The notes under the pieces were generated by a model. It was not told where the DNA came from, did no database searches, and saw nothing but the letters and a program-made list of their open reading frames with translations. Shown here piece after piece: positions 24,342 through 35,800 of a DNA stretch of 64,000 bases; position 1 is the stretch's first letter; each line of letters starts with the position of its first letter. The translations under genes and the position numbers were made by a program. The stretch is from Ovis canadensis. Its lineage: Eukaryota; Chordata; Mammalia; Artiodactyla; Bovidae. Where the stretch lies: positions 47,155,001 through 47,219,000 of the forward strand of contig NC_091262.1 in the NCBI RefSeq assembly GCF_042477335.2. Reading direction: 5' to 3'.

Positions 24342-24928
24342 GGAACCCCATACATAAAATTGATCAACGATGAGGTGACCTGACCAAAGGCAAGGGGCTA
24401 AGCCCACTACCTCTGGCACGCCGTCGTGGTCTCTGGGCATCTCTGGGCACCTAAAGGAGCAGAGTTTGAAACCAGAGCTGCAGGCAACAAGGAGTCGCTA
24501 AGGTTCCAGTGCATTTGGACAGCCACAGTGTCCAACAAGGAAGGAGGACGGGGCAGAAATGTCCAGGATGGAGTGAAAGCGGGGAGCCCACAGCCACCAG
24601 GGGGCGCTGAGAACTTGCCACACTTCAGCTAGCCCTTTTCCACACCAGGACCTCGGGGAACGGAAGGTCAGTGTTTGGGAAGCCGAATCCTCCATTCACC
24701 AGTGTTCCTTTCCCAGTCTCCATTCACTCTGTGTCTATCTAATCTAGTTCCTGGTTATACTGTCCCACTCATCTCTGTCTGCTGCGTCCCCCACATATCA
24801 ATGCACACAGAGGACTTTCACAAACACCATGATTTAAGAAAAAGAAAACCCTGTGTACTGCACAAAAATGGGCTGGCCCCAGCACACCAGCTCTCTAATG
24901 TCAGAGGCTGTCTCGTAAGGATACTCAC

Positions 24929-25134
24929 ATCAGGAATGTCCAAAAGCTTTGACACCAGAAGAGGCAACTTCAGGGCTGCAACACTCCCAGTGACTCCCAC
25001 GAGAACACGGAACTGTCTTCTCAAGGGTGCAGCAGCTGAACATGTGGCCCTTGGTTCCATGTGGGGTCCAGTGGCTTCAAGTCCTGGGAGCCTGCCAGAA
25101 TTGGGCTCCATAAAGCTCTGTCAGGATTTAGGAT
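24929..25134 (-). CDS. PPCDC: PPCDC exon 2, start codon and FMN-binding N-terminus
   Basis: Coding begins with the ATG at 25060 and runs to 24929 (codons 1-44). Bases 25061-25134 are 5'UTR behind a polypyrimidine tract and AG acceptor at 25136-25135. The protein starts MEPRATC and contains VGVTGSVAALKLPLLVSKLL, the first beta-strand and helix of the HFCD flavoprotein fold that contacts FMN. The start was chosen because MEP.A.C matches the family N-terminus; an in-frame upstream ATG at 25111 also lies in this exon but adds residues the family does not have. The exon ends on a complete codon (Asp44) before GTGAGT at 24928. Confidence 0.93.
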
Positions 25135-25139
25135 CTAAA

Positions 25140-25830
25140 AGCAGAACAGGGCACCTGCTTCATTCATACATTCAACCAAAATGTATTGAACACCCTGTGT
25201 TAGATGCCAGGCCAGATGCTGGGACTCCCCAGGGGTCAATAATCCCAGCTTCTGGGAGCAGTTTGATGAGGCCAGACGCCCCTACCGCACATCAGTCTGT
25301 CACACTGTAATATGGTCAGTGCCAAGTAGTCAGAAACCTTAAAAAAAAAGTAACATTCAGGTTGAGTTCTGTAGTATGAGGAAGTTTCTCAGAGAAGAAA
25401 ACTTCACAAGAAGAGCAATCTTGCAAAAGTGAAGAGGCCTGAAGGAGGGTGGCAGGTTTGGGGAACAAAGAGTAGCTTAGCAGTGAGGTCAAAGTGTGAC
25501 GAGGGGGCAGTGGGGTGGGCAGGAGGTCAGGGACTCCTGAAAAAATCAGGTCAGGGACTAAGTGTCAAGGGCAGTGAGGGCCAGGGTGGGTTTTCATTTT
25601 AGAAAGACGGTGCCAGTGCTGGTAAGAAGTCTGGAGGGCACCTTGGTGGTGAAGAGACTAGAGGGGCAGACGAAGAAGGAGCCGCTGCCGTGGGCTGGGC
25701 TGACTGAAGACTGGCAGGGCAGGTTCCAGGGGTGCCTATGGGGTGGACCCCTGGGCAACAAAGGGGTTTGGGTGCTCCAGGGAGGGATTTGCCTCTCTGT
25801 CCCTTTCCCTGTGGATTAGGCACCACCCTA
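25140..25830. repeat. Probable ancient L2-like remnant at the start of PPCDC intron 1
   Basis: CATTCAACCAAAATGTATTG, GATGCCAGGCCAGATGCTGG and AGAAGAGCAATCTTGCAAAA follow an old mammalian LINE pattern. No coding potential is supported. Confidence 0.4.
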
Positions 25831-25839
25831 CAATTCCAC

Positions 25840-27200
25840 GGCCAAGAAGAGACAGCATAAAAAGGATAAAGGCCACCGCATGAGATTAGCTGCTTGGTTT
25901 CTCCCTCTAGTCCCCAGATGTTGTTAGAAGTGATTGTTTATGATTATATGGCTGATGGATGCATCGAATCCTACACTCTGGCAGGCTGCACCAGCAAAAC
26001 ATACTCATTCCATCGGCAACAATCACCAAGGGTGATCACACCAGGCAAAAGAATTTTGGAAGACACAGTTGCTGCCTTCAGGGAATCTGTGCATGGACTG
26101 AGAAGACAGAAGTCACACCTGAAATCATTTGAGATGGGTCCTTCTGTGGGATGGACCTTTCAGTGATCACTGATTCCATTTGGACATCAGTTTCCTTGCC
26201 TTTCCGTCACCACTTTCCCATGACCACCACCACCAGCAAGCTCCCTGAATGTCTGACCTGGTTTAAACACAAACCACTAGGCAGGTATCAGGCCTGTGGT
26301 AAGTCCTGAACATCTGCTGAATGGATAATCACCTGTACCCTCTGAAGCAGAGCTGGGCAGAGAACAGACACCTGGCCTATGAATAAGGAGCCCTGGGCCC
26401 TGTCCATGTGCTCTTGACCCGCTGCATAACCTTGGCTCAGGGTCACTCCCTCCCTGCACATGTCTCTTCATCGAATAACGCAGACAGGACCAAGTGATCT
26501 CTGAAGCTCCTCCCGTCAGTAACCTTCTGAGTCAATGCGTGAAAGACAAGAGGTAAGCGGCGCTCTCTGTATCCCGGGACATGTACTCAAAAAGGGTAGA
26601 ATCAACAAGGGGAAGGGACACCAAGGCAGACCCCGAGGAAGAAGTCCAGTGAGTCACTCAATGGCTACTTATCTGACTGCAACCCTTAAGGGCTCCCTCT
26701 TTACTCCGCAGGTCCCTTGGCTCCTTAGGGCCCCCTTGCCCATTATTTACCTTTAAGACTCAGACACATACCCATATGAGCTGAGGACCATGTTTGGGTC
26801 GATTATATCACTCTTATCTGGAAGGGTCTCCCAGGAGCCCAGACCCTTCTCAACAGAGGTTAAGCACAGGCCAGCTTCGTAGAACAAGACATCCCCCCAA
26901 AGTTCCATTTGTCAGCAATCTCAATCTCTGCTCCACATCAGAGCCTCAGCCAGGGCCATGTTTGCCCACAGCAGAATTGAGTCTACTCTAAGGCCTGGAG
27001 AGCTGTGTTGGCAGGTGACAAGGCTAGAGGGCCTATCAGCCAGCCTCTTCCCAGAACTAATCTGTGTGCTAATCAGCATCCAGGAGGCACATTCTCAACT
27101 CTCCAGAAAAACCCACCTGCCAAATCCCAAACCTTGACCCTTGACCCTAGCATACAACCAGGCCTAGGAAAAGAGAGATTCCTGCAAAATCAGAAACTGA
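25840..27200. other. PPCDC intron 1 interior, no gene seen
   Basis: No recent repeat is recognised. The frame at 25894-26166 looks mildly protein-like but shows no family resemblance and no splice context tying it to either gene. Confidence 0.4.
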
Positions 27201-27212
27201 ATTTAAAATCTC

Positions 27213-27425
27213 CTCCTGGTGGCTCAACAGTAAAGAATCTGCCTGCAATACAGAAGATTGCCTGCAATGCAGGAAGCAGGTTCAATCCCTGGGTCAGGAA
27301 GACCACCTGGAGAAGGAAAATGGACAAAATCTCATGGACAGAGGAGCTTGGCAGGCTACAGTCCATGGGATTGCAAGAGTCGGACATGACTTAGCAACTA
27401 AACCACCAGCACCAGCACCACCACA
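27213..27425 (+). mobile_element. Bov-tA SINE
   Basis: CCTCCTGGTGGCTCAACAGT, TGCAGGAAGCAGGTTCAATC, GAGTCGGACATGACTTAGCA and an ACC-AGC-rich tail. The head carries an internal duplication (GCCTGCAATACAGAAGATT, then GCCTGCAATGCAGGAAGCAG). Confidence 0.92.
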
Positions 27426-28559
27426 TCAAACTGATATAATTCCTAAGGAACAGGTTACTGAAAGCAACCAGTTAAATCTGGGGCAGGAATTCATGCTGGT
27501 GACTTCAACTGCTTCCCCACAGCAGGTGGTACAGCCCAAGATTTCCTATTAATACTTAGCCTGCTGAGCAATCTTTGTTAAGGACCAAACCCTAAATATC
27601 CTTCTAGAAAAGAAGAGGGAGGGGCGATATGTACTTTGGAGAGTAGATGATTTAACCAACATCTGAAAGCAAGGTCAAAATCAGCTCAAACTGCCAGTCC
27701 CATTGAGGGCAACAGTTGGCAGGAGTTCTCTATGTTTACTCTCAAAGCTATCTGTAGACAGCACCTCATCTTCCTGAGCTCTGCTGGACTCACAGGAACT
27801 CTTGAGCAGCAGAAACAGCTGGTAAGCAGAAAGGCCAAAGGGCTGAAAGCTGTGATTACTGAGCCTCAGGCTCCCGGGGTGCTAGCCATGCAGGCAGCAA
27901 CATGCATGCAGCCACAGCCAGAAAAATGACAAGCTTCTCTGTCCTTTGAGAAAGACAAGGCCAGACAGATAAAGAGCCGCAACTTGTGGCAGCCTTGTGA
28001 CGTGTAAGTCTCCTTTTCAAAGAGTTTAATTAGGGCAGAGTTAAGTAAGTTTCCGGAATGCTTGCCAATCACAATACGGGCAAGTGTGGAGCCAGGGCAG
28101 AACCAGGGCTTTAAAAAAAATCCAGATTGCGGTTTCAGGCCAGCCCAACCACAAACAGGAGCTGGGGCCCAGAAAAAAGAACTGAATTTGGGTGAGTGGG
28201 CAGGGAACCCAGGACTCTCTGGCCTGACATCAAAGTTCCTCACCCCTGGCCCCAAGATTATGCTCTTCACTTATCTCCCACCAGTCAATACAACTCTGCC
28301 CAAGTACCACCTGCAGCTCCTGGCAGTAGCACTCTTCCCCCAAACCCAGTCATTAAAAGCAGTGGCACAGCTGCAGGAGCACTTTAAATCCCTTCCTTCA
28401 AGGAAAGGCAAGGAACTCTTCAGGGAGAACTCAAGGTCTTGACATTCTGCTAAGACTGCTCTTCTCTCAAACCAGAAGCAGGCAGGCTTGATTCTGCAGC
28501 TCCTGGAACCCCGTTAGGCATCCTTCCTCAAGGCCACAAGTTGGGGACACGTTACATTC

Positions 28560-28771
28560 AGGCTTCCCAGGTGGTACTAGTGGTAAAGAACCCCCCTGCC
28601 CTTGCAGGAGACATGAGACATGCAAGTTCAATTCCTGGGTGGGGCAGATCCCCTGGAGGAGGGCATGGCAACCTACTCCAGTATTCTTGCCTGGAGAATC
28701 CCATGGACAGAGAAGCCTGGTCCATAGGGTTGCACAGAGTCTAACAGGACTGAAGCAGCTTAGCACTCAGA
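28560..28771 (+). mobile_element. Bov-tA SINE
   Basis: GGCTTCCCAGGTGGTACTAG, CTTGCAGGAGACATGAGACA, CTCCAGTATTCTTGCCTGGA, CTGAAGCAGCTTAGCACTCA. Near full length, in PPCDC intron 1. Confidence 0.92.
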
Positions 28772-29279
28772 CATTAATATTACACTCACACGTGGAGGCT
28801 ACTAACAAGGGAGTGATTTGGGAACTGCTACCTCTCAGCCACTAGGAGAGATGAGGACAACTTCTGCTCCAAGGTACCCATCACTTCCCCAACTTGGGAA
28901 TCTCTCCTGCCTATTACCTGGCACTGGCCTCCAATACTTCAAAGTGCAGCACCGAAGTTCTTCTCTGACAAAATTTGGCCTCACTCTCACTTTTTAACGT
29001 CATTCAGCACTTTTAGAGTGCCAGAGGATAAGTGCAATATCCCAGGGCTTTCCTTTTTCTGTTGTATCAACTTGTAAAATGGTTTGTGCCTTGGGCCATC
29101 CCCTTTCCTTTTTGAAAGTAGGCTAGGGTTTTTTTTTTGTTTGTTTCTTTAAGGCAAGAGGTAAACGTGGGTAACCGATAGGGCTACCTTTTATAAAACT
29201 AGATTAAAGGGCCACCTTTTAAACTAAAGGGCCCTAGGCAACTGCAGAAGAGCATAACTCAAGGACGGGAGGGCACATA

Positions 29280-29400
29280 CAGAAATGCACCACTTCATAG
29301 TATACCTGTAGCTGATTCATGCTGCTGTTTGGCAGAAACCAACACAATATCGTAAAGAAATTATCCTTCAATTAAAAATAAATTAATTTTAAAAAATAAA
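29280..29400 (+). mobile_element. L1 3' end fragment
   Basis: ATAGTATACCTGTAGCTGAT, TCATGCTGCTGTTTGGCAGA, AACACAATATCGTAAAGAAA and an A-rich tail resemble the 3'UTR of bovine L1. It sits in PPCDC intron 1 about 0.4 kb from the promoter. Confidence 0.6.
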
Positions 29401-29482
29401 TGCCCCACTTCAGGGTGGAGCTGGGAACAGGTCCATAGCGCTCCGGACCCATAGACTCCACAGCCCCTACACACACACTGCT

Positions 29483-29509
<27 letters not shown>
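29483..29509. repeat. (CA)n microsatellite
   Basis: About 13 CA units, with looser CA-rich text to 29560. It lies about 240 bp downstream of the PPCDC exon 1 donor. Confidence 0.95.
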
Positions 29510-29513
<4 letters not shown>

Positions 29514-29745
29514 ACCGGAGATCGGCAGCGGACACACGCATACACACACACAGCTGCAGACCCGCAGCGGCGAACAAAGATTCTTGGGCACCAATAGGAG
29601 AGGAAGGACACAAATGGACACGCGCACCCACATACACAGAAACTGAGGTCACACAAAGAGGTCAAAGTCGCCAACGAAGCTTCCCCTGCCTCCTGCTTGC
29701 CCCACCACGAGACACCTGCCTCCTCGGTTCCCCCAGCCTCCTCAC

Positions 29746-29860
29746 CCGCGCCAGGCGCGTCTCGGAGCAGCCCCAAATATCGCGGTATCCCGGTCGCCCC
29801 TCCCGCTGATTCTGCCTGGCATGCAACTTTACGGCTGCCGGAGGCTGCCTCCGCGACCGC
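29746..29860 (-). other. PPCDC: PPCDC noncoding exon 1 (putative)
   Basis: A GC-rich block read on the minus strand ends in a good splice donor (GCGCGG then GTGAGG, GT at 29745-29744). No ATG frame here joins to the coding exons, so it is taken as 5'UTR. The upstream edge is an estimate placed just downstream of the promoter motifs; the transcription start cannot be fixed from sequence alone. It splices over 4.6 kb to exon 2. Confidence 0.6.
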
Positions 29861-29864
29861 GTAG

Positions 29865-29911
29865 CCTTCTGGGAGTTGTAGTCAACTTCTCAGCCTTCCA
29901 GGAACTGTAGT
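29865..29911 (-). promoter_or_regulatory. PPCDC promoter with two ZNF143-type motifs
   Basis: On the minus strand two copies of the ACTACA..TCCC-type (SBS2, ZNF143/THAP11) element stand in the same orientation, 29 bp apart. ACTACAACTCCCAGAAGG lies at 29882-29865 and is a close match. ACTACAGTTCCTGGAAGG lies at 29911-29894 and is a weaker one. They sit immediately upstream of the GC-rich first exon and there is no TATA box, as expected for a housekeeping CpG-type promoter. The motif family is established knowledge; occupancy here is inferred. Confidence 0.65.
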
Positions 29912-30061
29912 CCACTCGGGGAATCCCACCAAGAACACCGGTTCCCAAGTTCTTGGTATTTCCTGTGTTCATCTGGGCCTGCCAGTTGTCTGACCTCTTC
30001 ATCCCCCCAGCCCCACCCACACTGCTTATCACTGCAGTACTTAATACTTTTACTGAGCCTA

Positions 30062-30175
30062 TCTTCTATGTTTTTTGTTTTATTTATTCATTTATTTTTG
30101 GCTGTGCCAGGCCTTAGCTGCTGCATGCGGAATCTTTTAGTTGCAGCATGGGGGATCTTTAGCTGCAGCAATGTG
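30062..30175 (-). mobile_element. CHR-type SINE fragment between SCAMP5 and PPCDC
   Basis: TTATTTTTGGCTGTGCCAGG, CCTTAGCTGCTGCATGCGGA, antisense 3' portion only. It occupies part of the short intergenic gap. Confidence 0.75.
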
Positions 30176-31897
30176 AACTCAACTCTTCCTCAGGAAACTC
30201 AGAACTCCTAACAGGCAGAAGGACTCTGTAGCAATTTCAAGGCTGCCTCAGAGAAAGAACTACACAGAAGTGTGTGACTTTTGAACTCTGGGAATGACAG
30301 GCTACAGGCCCATGGACCCACCCTACTTCCATGCCCCACAGCCCATGGCGAGGCTCCACACAGGCCCTCATGAAGACACACGACACAGCAGGACACAGAG
30401 GGCCAAATGTTCCCCTTTATTATGGTTCACTCAGTTTCCACAGACAGACACACTGGCTCAGGCAGCTCAACTGCCAGTTGGAGAATAGTCTGTGTTTCCC
30501 AGAAACAAGGAGGGGCAGAGGGCACCAGCAAAATGCAAAAGCAGGTCACTGGCCAAAGACCTGAGGATTCCCAGAACTAACCTCAGCCTTCCTGCACCCC
30601 ACCCTCAAGCCAGACCATCCAGCAGAGATGAACCTGTGCCCAGCCCCCACTTCTGGTTCGGTTCCCTCCCCAGGAAAGTGCATAGATGCCTGGAGACGCA
30701 GCATCCCAGGGCCTGGACAAGCTGGGCCACACGCAGGTATAGCAGGTCTTCCGAAGGGCACAGCCAGGGCGTGGCCATACAGGCCTGAGCCAGGAAAGAG
30801 CAAAGGCGGGTAGGACAGGAAGCTGACGGGAAGGAGCATCCAACAGGTCAAGGATGCTGTGCTGGCAGCGAGACCGCAGGCCTCCTGGAGTCACCAAAGA
30901 GAGAGAGGGAGAGGGAGCCAGAGGTCTGGGCAGGGAGAGAGGGAAGGGGAGAACCTAGACCTGGGGTCTCTTTTCGGGTACTAGGGGCTGTGACAACTGC
31001 TTTCCAAAGAGAAAGTGGTAGAGGAAAGTCAATCACGCTCTGGCCCAAGCCTAAGGGGCCATTAGGAAGATAACTTCCCAGAGGCCCTGGTTCCTCTTAT
31101 AGGAAAATGAAGTACCTGGAGCTCAAAGCTCAGATAGCACTTGGAAAACCAGGTGCTGGGTTCTAAGCTGGAGCCACCCAGAGTGGCCAGGTGGAGTTTG
31201 TTTTTTCAAGCCAAATTGCCCAGGTGGGAGGTGGGGGCGATGAATGAGAAATGGGCAGCTGCTCCATGGGTAAGAACCCACTCCTCTACAGGCCTCCGAG
31301 AGAGCCAGGACCTCTACCAACAACATTCTCACAAGGCCTGGGACACAACAGGCCCACAGGCCTCTATCACTTTCCCGGAAAGGAAAGGAGGGGTTCTAAT
31401 GGGGGTGAGGAAGGGCCAAGAATCAAGCCCAGTAGACAGAGGGGAGCAAGTAATCTCAATATGATAAAAAAAAAAAAAAAACACCAGGAGCCAGAGAACC
31501 CCCCCCCTCCCACCCTCTAACCTGAAACCACATTCCAGCTATTGTGCCTGCTCATAGGGTTTGGCCCGTGCTTATTCCTAGACCTTGAGTTCAAGTGCCC
31601 AGAACTGCCCTTTGCTCAAGAGCAAGCTGGGGGTGGGGGGTGGGGGGGCGGGGCAGGGGGGATGCATGATCCCCTCTCAGTTGGTCCTGCCTACCTTCTC
31701 TTCTGAGAAGACTCATCCCTCCAGGACCAGTCCTCTGAGCATATCCCTTCTATCAGACCCAAACAGAACAGCTATTGCTCCCAAGAATCCAGTGGTCATT
31801 CAGAGACACCCAGCACCTGCCCAGTGGGCTTGGGTCAATCAGACATCACTCAGAGACCAGTAATTATTTACAGATCCTTTGTTCCAGCTGCACCTTT

Positions 31898-32097
31898 GGG
31901 TTTCCCAGGTGGCGCTAGTGGTAAAGAACCCGCCTGCCAATGCAGGAGACCTGAGTCAGGAAGATCCCCTGGAGTAGGAAATGGCCACCCACTCCAGTAT
32001 TCTTGCCTGGAGAATCCCATGGACAGAGGAGCCTGGTGGGCTACAGTCCATAAGGTCGCAAAGAGTTGGACACAACTGAAGCGACTTAGCAAGCATA
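31898..32097 (+). mobile_element. Bov-tA SINE in the SCAMP5 3'UTR, 13-bp target duplication
   Basis: GGGTTTCCCAGGTGGCGCTA, CTGCCAATGCAGGAGACCTG, GTCGCAAAGAGTTGGACACA, flanked by CAGCTGCACCTTT at 31885-31897 and 32098-32110. It is antisense to SCAMP5 and would be part of its mature 3'UTR. Confidence 0.95.
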
Positions 32098-33037
32098 CAG
32101 CTGCACCTTTACACCTGAAAACTGCCCAGACACCACCCAGCTCTTCAGGGAAAGCAGTGCAATCTGCCCCTGTAGATGGCAGACATCACCTAGCACACAG
32201 TAGGGGTAGGGCAGGAGAATCAGGCCACAGCAGCTGCAAGTGTGGGGAGGGACACAGGCAGAGGGGCTCGAGGGGGCTCTGGGAAGTAAAGGAGGAGAAG
32301 GCAAGGCAGGGAAGAAAGGACCCTGCCTTACATTTCCATCCCCTTCGGGTCAGGTACCCAGGAGGGCTCCACGTCTCTGGCTGTGTGTCCTCCCACATCA
32401 GGGCTCAGGCTCAGCTCCCCTGTCCTCTGTCTGCTTCCCGGATCTGAGAATGGGCTTCAGTCTCAGGAGCAGATACAAGTGGGACCCTCAGCCTGGAGGA
32501 AGACGAAGAAATGCCACATGGGGAAGAGAGGAGCCCTCGGGAGGCGAAGAGACCACAGGAAGCAGGAAGAGAGACAGCAGGAAGAGAGAAATGGAGGAGA
32601 AGGTTGTGGGAGGTGGGAGGTGGGAGGTGGGAGGGGAGGGCAGAGACCCAGATCCAAAGGAGCAAGGGAAGATTCCCTGCAGGTCTCCACCCTCCCTACC
32701 AACATCCCCAGGAGTGCTAAATACTGCTGCTTCCCAGGAAGACCAAAACTGGAAACAGTTTCAGCTTATAACCTTGGGAGGGGGCCAGGCTCTCTGCTAT
32801 GCCTCCGCTACCCCATGACGGGTGCCAGGGCCGAGGTCAGACGGAGCAGCCTGATGGGAGGGTGGAGGGCTGGTTTAGTTCTAAACGTACATCTAGCACC
32901 ACAACAGAGACCTCCACTGCACACTATTCACAAGGGGACACAGACACAACTACCGCCGCACGGGGCAGCCCCGAGTGCAGCGCACAGCTCTCATGGTGCT
33001 GAGAGCAGAGTCAAAGGGTGCGGGGGAGGGGCAGTAC

Positions 33038-33063
33038 ATATACATACATACATATATATATAT
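33038..33063. repeat. (TACA)n(TA)n microsatellite in the SCAMP5 3'UTR
   Basis: TACATACATACATATATATA run, 130 bp after the SCAMP5 stop in transcript direction. Confidence 0.9.
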
Positions 33064-33196
33064 AACTCTGATTCTTTGTACAAAGTGCGGGAGGAGAAAA
33101 AGGGAAGGGGAACCCTGCTTGGTCACCACAACAGACCCCGTGGTTTGAGCCCCCATCCCACCGGCCCCCAGCCAGCTCTCGGTCGGCTTGGCTGGT

Positions 33197-33391
33197 TCAC
33201 ATCTCATTGGAGTACGTGTAGCTGGGGGTGGCAGAATACTGAGTCTGCGGCTGATTCACGGCACCCTGCGCTGCCCCCATGGCTGCATTCTGGGCCGCCT
33301 GCTGCACGTGCGGGTTCTTCCACGCTCCTGTGGTCCACTCCTCCTGAGCTTTGCTGAAACTCCCCCCGCTGCCCCGGTAGAATTTATGGAC
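33197..33391 (-). CDS. SCAMP5: SCAMP5 exon 7, cytosolic C-terminus and stop
   Basis: Sixty-four codons and TGA. They begin [19 protein letters not shown] and end with the family signature TYSNEM. The region is cytosolic and Gln/Asn/Ala rich ([20 protein letters not shown]); the C-terminal part of SCAMP5 has been linked to synaptotagmin binding in published work. The acceptor is a CTCCTCCTCCTACAG tract. Confidence 0.97.
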   Translation of the reverse strand, partial: VHKFYRGSGGSFSKAQEEWTTGAWKNPHVQQAAQNAAMGAAQGAVNQPQTQYSATPSYTYSNEM

Positions 33392-33421
33392 CTGTAGGAG
33401 GAGGAGCACAAGGAAGGGTTA

Positions 33422-33901
<480 letters not shown>

Positions 33902-34193
33902 TCAGTGGTTTAGGAAGAACCCTTAGCTCAGGAAACAAGCTTCTCAGAACATAAGGCTTCCTTCTCTTGGGTTATCTCATGATGCTTGATATCTGTCATC
34001 ACCCCTAAAAACCAGTCTTATTCTCCTCTGATGCTATGCTGTATCTACTAAGTTATCCTGAATCCCTTCACACTTGCAATAACTCATGGTGTTCCCACAG
34101 GCCAGGCAGCTTAGCCCACAGAAGTAAGCAAAGGACACACCCCAGTTGCCACCCGGCTAGCCCTGGGTCAGTCCCAGACACCCCAGTCTCTTA

Positions 34194-34400
<207 letters not shown>

Positions 34401-34518
34401 TTAGTTAAGGGGTCAAAATGGGAGAGCATTTACCCATGGATCTTTGTAAGTTTCCATGTGTTAGACCTGTGTGTACCACATTGCATAGGGAAAGATCTCC
34501 TCATGAATGGACCACTCA

Positions 34519-35048
34519 GTGGTACATGGATGGCTGGCACAGAAATAGATGGGTCTGTTGTGGCAGGAATAAACAACCCATGTCAAAGGGTTGGACAACC
34601 CTACTGGCACCAAGACAGGAAGCTACAGTGGTACACGAGTGGAGGCCCCACAAGATAGAAAGTGCTGTTGGCACAATAATGGATACATGACTGGCACCAA
34701 GATTATAACCTAATTGGCACATAAATGGATGGATCCAATTGGCAAACATTAATATTAGAGGCCCAATTGGCACTGAGAGGGATAATCCATTGGCACAAAG
34801 ATTGAAAATCCCACTTGACACAAGGCAGACACCCAGTGGCACTAAGACAGTTAGCCCTACTGATACATGGATGGGTAGTCCCTTTGGCACAGAGTCGGAT
34901 GCCCTCGTTAGCACGTAAACAGTGTCAGTGGCACATGGATGGCTTGTCCCATTGGCATGTGGGTAGATGGTCTAGTTGGCACCAAGTTAGCCAGCCCCAT
35001 GGGTACTGGGATGGGCAGCTAAACCATGACAGGTAGCCCCACTGGCAA
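34519..35048. repeat. Degenerate minisatellite, period about 24 bp, in SCAMP5 intron 4
   Basis: About 20 head-to-tail units each begin near TTGGCAC(A/C) and continue with forms of AATGGATGG..CCCA. Clear units are TGGCACATAAATGGATGGAT (near 34717), TGGCACTGAGAGGGATAATC, TGGCACATGGATGGCTTGTC and TGGCACCAAGTTAGCCAGCC. Spacing is mostly 21-28 bp. The array fills half the intron between exons 4 and 5. Confidence 0.85.
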
Positions 35049-35343
35049 AATTTATCATTCAGCTGGGGAATGGAAAACAAGAACAAGTCTGGTCTCTATG
35101 TTGTCCCACCCAAGGGTAGAGTGAAGAAGGAAGGACCTAAGAGGGAGGCTCTGACTCCCAGCCTTCTCATTCAGGCTGAGAGTTCCCAGGAAGCCTAAAT
35201 CCTGCCTGGCAGTCTGAGCTGAGGATAAAGGGAAAGTGAGCTTGGGGGACAGCAAAAAAAAAGTGAGAAAAATATGTAGATAAGAGACAGGGGAGATGGG
35301 CAAAGATACAGGGTTAGGAGCTGGGTTCAGCACCCGTCACTTA

Positions 35344-35800
<457 letters not shown>

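Larger units (their letters stand above)
4990..29860 (-). other. PPCDC: PPCDC gene locus (phosphopantothenoylcysteine decarboxylase)
   Basis: This is the complete gene on the minus strand: a noncoding first exon near 29.75-29.86 kb, coding exons at 24929-25060, 10852-10947, 9842-9970, 5986-6154 and 5530-5615, and a 3'UTR ending near 4.99 kb. All junctions are GT-AG and the phases join into one 203-codon frame, one residue shorter than the human protein as I remember it. PPCDC is a flavin-dependent (FMN) cytosolic enzyme that decarboxylates 4'-phosphopantothenoylcysteine to 4'-phosphopantetheine in coenzyme A synthesis and works as a homotrimer (family knowledge). In the joined frame, His87, the PAMN motif with Asn139, Met142, Cys172 and Gly176 each sit three residues before the corresponding residues of the plant homologue AtHAL3a (His90, Asn142, Met145, Cys175, Gly179). 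I see no lesion. Intron 2 (about 14 kb) is the largest and holds most of the retroelements. Confidence 0.95.
30400..33196 (-). other. SCAMP5: SCAMP5 3'UTR and poly(A) signal
   Basis: The only AATAAA I find on the minus strand between the stop and the PPCDC promoter is at 30422-30417, giving a 3'UTR of about 2.8 kb. Inside it lie a TA-rich microsatellite (33038-33063), a GGGAGGT tandem on the plus strand (32606-32640, C-rich in the transcript), a Bov-tA SINE (31898-32097) and a G-rich run on the plus strand (31627-31662). A long 3'UTR is known for SCAMP5 in other mammals; the exact end needs transcript data. Confidence 0.65.

Noticed and set aside
25894-26166. Plus-strand frame with a mildly protein-like translation in PPCDC intron 1
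   Set aside because: No homologous family recognised, it is antisense to the gene, and no splice signals or promoter are linked to it.
32383-33357. Longest plus-strand open frame (324 codons)
   Set aside because: It is antisense to the SCAMP5 3'UTR and last coding exon, purine-rich and low-complexity, reads through a microsatellite and has no recognisable domain. Frame openness follows base composition.
35327-35337. REST/RE1 half-site TTCAGCACC near SCAMP5 exon 4
   Set aside because: Only one half of the RE1 consensus is present and the second half is not found at the required spacing.
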